From NCBI GenBank assembly GCA_026418655.1, contig JAOAAW010000001.1, positions 1 to 6,936 of the forward strand: a stretch of 6,936 nucleotides of DNA. Direction: 5' to 3'. Every line of letters begins with the position of its first letter. Position 1 is the first letter of the stretch. The notes beneath the pieces were generated by a model. The model ran no database searches and was not told where the DNA came from. It saw nothing but the letters and a program-made list of their open reading frames with translations. Positions 4,719 through 6,936 of the stretch are shown piece by piece. The DNA is from a bacterium. Lineage in GTDB: Bacteria > Ratteibacteria > UBA8468 > B48-G9 > DTJG01. The translations under genes were made by a program, and so were the position numbers.

Positions 4719-6936
4719 ATGGCAAAATATGTATATTTTTTTGGTGGTGGCAAGGCGGATGGTAATGAAAGTATGAAAGAACTACTCGGGGGTAAGGGCG
4801 CTAATCTTGCTGAAATGGCAGGTCATCCTGATTTGCGTCTACCTGTGCCTCCTGGTTTCACAATAACCACTGAGGTTTGCACATATTTTTACAAGCATAC
4901 GAGAACCTATCCTAGAACATTGAAAAAAGAGATTCTATCTGCCCTAAAAAAAGTTGAAAAGCTCATGGGTAGATCATTTGGGGATCCTGATAATCCATTA
5001 CTGGTATCTGTTAGATCCGGTGCAAGAAGATCAATGCCAGGTATGATGGAAACAGTCCTTAATATCGGATTGACAGAAAAGACACTTCCAGGTTTGATAA
5101 AGCAGAGCGGAGGAAACGAAAGATTCGCTTATGACGCGTACAGAAGATTAATCATGATGTATGCAGATGTTGTTATGGAAAAAGCAGAAGGAATTGAACC
5201 AGAAGACGGAAAGGGAATAAGAAAATTGATGGATGAGAAACTTGAAGAACTCAAGAGGCAGAAAAACTATAAAAGTGATACAGATTTGACGGTGGAGGAT
5301 CTTAAATTTCTTGTGCAAGAGTTTAAAAATATTGTGAAGCAAAGATTTGGCAGAGACTTTCCAGATGACCCAATGGAACAACTGTGGGGTGGAATCGGTG
5401 CAGTTTTTGCTTCCTGGAATGGTAAGCGCGCGGTCGAGTACAGACGAATAGAAAAAATACCCGATGATTGGGGAACTGCAGTGAATGTACAGGCTATGGT
5501 TTTTGGAAATATGGGAGATGATTCTGCAACAGGTGTTGCTTTTACAAGAAATCCTGGAACAGGAGAACATCATTTCTATGGTGAATATCTTATAAATGCC
5601 CAGGGAGAGGATGTTGTTGCTGGTATAAGAACACCAGCACCTATCAATGAATACTCAAAAAATGAGCAAAGCAAGCATTTACCAACACTTGAATCATTAA
5701 TGCCGGATGTTTACAAACAACTTGATAAAATTCAAAGAAAATTGGAAAAACATTACAGGGATATGCAGGACATTGAGTTTACCATTGAGAAGGGAAGACT
5801 TTTTATACTGCAGTGCAGGGTTGGAAAAAGAAATGGTGTGGCCGCTGTCAGGATGGCGGCTGATATGTACAAAGAAAGACTTATTGACGCAGAAACAGCA
5901 GTAATGAGGGTATCACCATCACAACTGGTAGAATTGCTTTTGCCGATGCTTGATCCGAAGGTAGAGGCAACAACAAAACCAATAGCAAAAGGACTTCCTG
6001 CAGGACCCGGGGGAGCAAGAGGTAGAGTTGTTTTTACATCAAAAGACGCTGTCGAATGGGCGCAGAAAGGAGAGAAAGTTATTCTGGTGAGAGAAGAGAC
6101 CTCTCCTGAAGATGTAGATGGTATGCATAAAGCGCAAGCGATTCTTACAAGTAAGGGTGGTATGACTTCACATGCAGCTCTTGTTGCAAGGGGATGGGGT
6201 AAATGCTGTATTGTGGGTTGTTCTGATATTGAAATATCCTCTGATAACAAATCATTTCGTACAAAAGATGGTACTGTAATTAGAGAAGGGGATTGGATCT
6301 CTTTGAATGGTACAAAAGGTCTTGTTTACGAAGGTAGTTTACCCCTTGTAGATGTGGATTTAGAACATAATGAATCTTATAAGGAATTTATGAAGATTGT
6401 GGATAAGGTTAGAAAATTGAAAGTACGCGCTAATGCAGACACTCCTGAAGATGCCCGGAAAGCACTGAAATTCGGCGCAGAAGGTATAGGACTTTTCAGA
6501 ACCGAACATATGTTTTATGGTGAAGGGAGCGATAAACCATTATTCTTACTCAGAAAGATGATTATGAGCAAAACCTCTGAAGAAAGAAGGGCTGCTCTTA
6601 ACGAGTTATTTCCTTTTATGAAGAATGATATAAAGGCAACACTTGAGGTGATGAATGGTTATCCTGTGACAATAAGACTTCTTGATCCACCCCTACATGA
6701 ATTTGTACCACATGACGAAGAAAAACTTCTAGCACTTGGAAAAGAATTGGGTGTAGATGTGGAAGAACTAAGGAAAAGAGCTGATTTATTAAGGGAAACT
6801 AATCCAATGTTAGGCCACAGAGGAGTGAGATTGGGGATTACTTATCCCGAAATATCTGAGATGCAGTTCAGGGCAATTCTTGAGGCAGCTGGGGAGTTGA
6901 TTATATCAGGAAAAAAAGCATTACCTGAAATTATGA
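4719..6936 (+). CDS. ppdK: Pyruvate, phosphate dikinase (3' end outside window)
   Basis: PPDK interconverts pyruvate, ATP and phosphate with phosphoenolpyruvate, AMP and diphosphate, in glycolysis or gluconeogenesis of many anaerobes. The frame is open without interruption for 739 codons to the window end, roughly four fifths of a typical 875-910 residue protein. The N-terminal ATP-grasp domain shows ELLGGKGANLAEM, SVRSGARRSMPGMMET (Arg99, matching Arg92 of the Clostridium symbiosum enzyme), DWGTAVNVQAMVFGN, and EFTIEKGRLFILQ with Glu353 and Gln365. The swivelling domain has the phosphorylated His485 in GGMTSHAALVARG (cat codon 6171-6173), with Thr483 nearby where regulatory proteins act in some organisms. 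The pyruvate/PEP barrel begins near residue 570, with GLFRTEHMF (Arg594) and IRLLDPPLHEFVPH (Arg653). About 30 more residues lie before the His than in C. symbiosum, so this is the longer bacterial form, which opens YVYFFGGGKADGN. The later barrel residues are not visible. PPDK may supply phosphoenolpyruvate to AroF upstream. Confidence 0.97.
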   Translation, partial: MAKYVYFFGGGKADGNESMKELLGGKGANLAEMAGHPDLRLPVPPGFTITTEVCTYFYKHTRTYPRTLKKEILSALKKVEKLMGRSFGDPDNPLLVSVRSGARRSMPGMMETVLNIGLTEKTLPGLIKQSGGNERFAYDAYRRLIMMYADVVMEKAEGIEPEDGKGIRKLMDEKLEELKRQKNYKSDTDLTVEDLKFLVQEFKNIVKQRFGRDFPDDPMEQLWGGIGAVFASWNGKRAVEYRRIEKIPDDWGTAVNVQAMVFGNMGDDSATGVAFTRNPGTGEHHFYGEYLINAQGEDVVAGIRTPAPINEYSKNEQSKHLPTLESLMPDVYKQLDKIQRKLEKHYRDMQDIEFTIEKGRLFILQCRVGKRNGVAAVRMAADMYKERLIDAETAVMRVSPSQLVELLLPMLDPKVEATTKPIAKGLPAGPGGARGRVVFTSKDAVEWAQKGEKVILVREETSPEDVDGMHKAQAILTSKGGMTSHAALVARGWGKCCIVGCSDIEISSDNKSFRTKDGTVIREGDWISLNGTKGLVYEGSLPLVDVDLEHNESYKEFMKIVDKVRKLKVRANADTPEDARKALKFGAEGIGLFRTEHMFYGEGSDKPLFLLRKMIMSKTSEERRAALNELFPFMKNDIKATLEVMNGYPVTIRLLDPPLHEFVPHDEEKLLALGKELGVDVEELRKRADLLRETNPMLGHRGVRLGITYPEISEMQFRAILEAAGELIISGKKALPEIM

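Noticed and set aside
5148..5573. 141-codon open frame on the - strand inside ppdK
   Set aside because: Low-complexity antisense translation opposite well-conserved PPDK sequence; no ribosome binding site or family motif seen.
5753..6250. 165-codon open frame on the - strand inside ppdK
   Set aside because: It lies fully opposite the ppdK region holding the catalytic His485, and its Ser/Thr/Ile-rich translation resembles no family I know. It is a shadow of the real gene.

Overview
The window carries six protein-coding genes, all on the + strand and tightly packed: the 3' part of pheA, aroF, a glycoside-hydrolase-like gene, an iron-type alcohol dehydrogenase, ribF, and a 5'-complete but 3'-truncated ppdK. 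There are no RNA genes, mobile elements, CRISPR arrays or long intergenic stretches; the largest gap is about 42 bases. The DNA is AT-rich by eye, uses the standard genetic code, and favours A/T-ending codons and AGA for Arg. Pyruvate phosphate dikinase plus an iron-dependent alcohol dehydrogenase suggest an anaerobic, fermentative or gluconeogenic bacterium. The type I-beta DAHP synthase with an N-terminal regulatory domain (the Thermotoga-like form) also fits a bacterium outside the well-studied proteobacteria. I cannot assign a phylum; an uncultivated lineage known from metagenomes is possible but unproven.

Layout. Bases 2-406 are the C-terminal end of prephenate dehydratase (catalytic TRF motif plus ACT domain). 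Its stop overlaps the start of the DAHP synthase gene (399-1421) by 8 bases. An 18-base gap leads to a cytoplasmic (alpha/alpha)6-barrel glycoside-hydrolase-like protein (1440-2609). That gene overlaps the iron-dependent alcohol dehydrogenase gene (2603-3718) by 7 bases. Each of these junctions has a recognisable Shine-Dalgarno sequence, so the first four genes look like one translationally coupled operon. ribF (3744-4676) follows after 25 bases without a visible ribosome binding site. A sigma70-like promoter sits over the last codons of ribF, and a very strong Shine-Dalgarno precedes ppdK (4719 to the window end, 739 codons visible).

How the genes may work together. AroF consumes phosphoenolpyruvate and erythrose 4-phosphate at the entry of the shikimate pathway, and PheA makes phenylpyruvate near its end. 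PPDK interconverts pyruvate and phosphoenolpyruvate, so it could supply AroF with substrate. RibF makes FMN and FAD. The glycosidase-like protein and the alcohol dehydrogenase have no obvious place in aromatic amino acid synthesis. They are the unexplained part of the cluster, and each carries a substitution at a position usually conserved in its family. Apart from this pair the window looks like ordinary metabolic gene content, and I did not find clear evidence of a novel defence, mobile or regulatory system.
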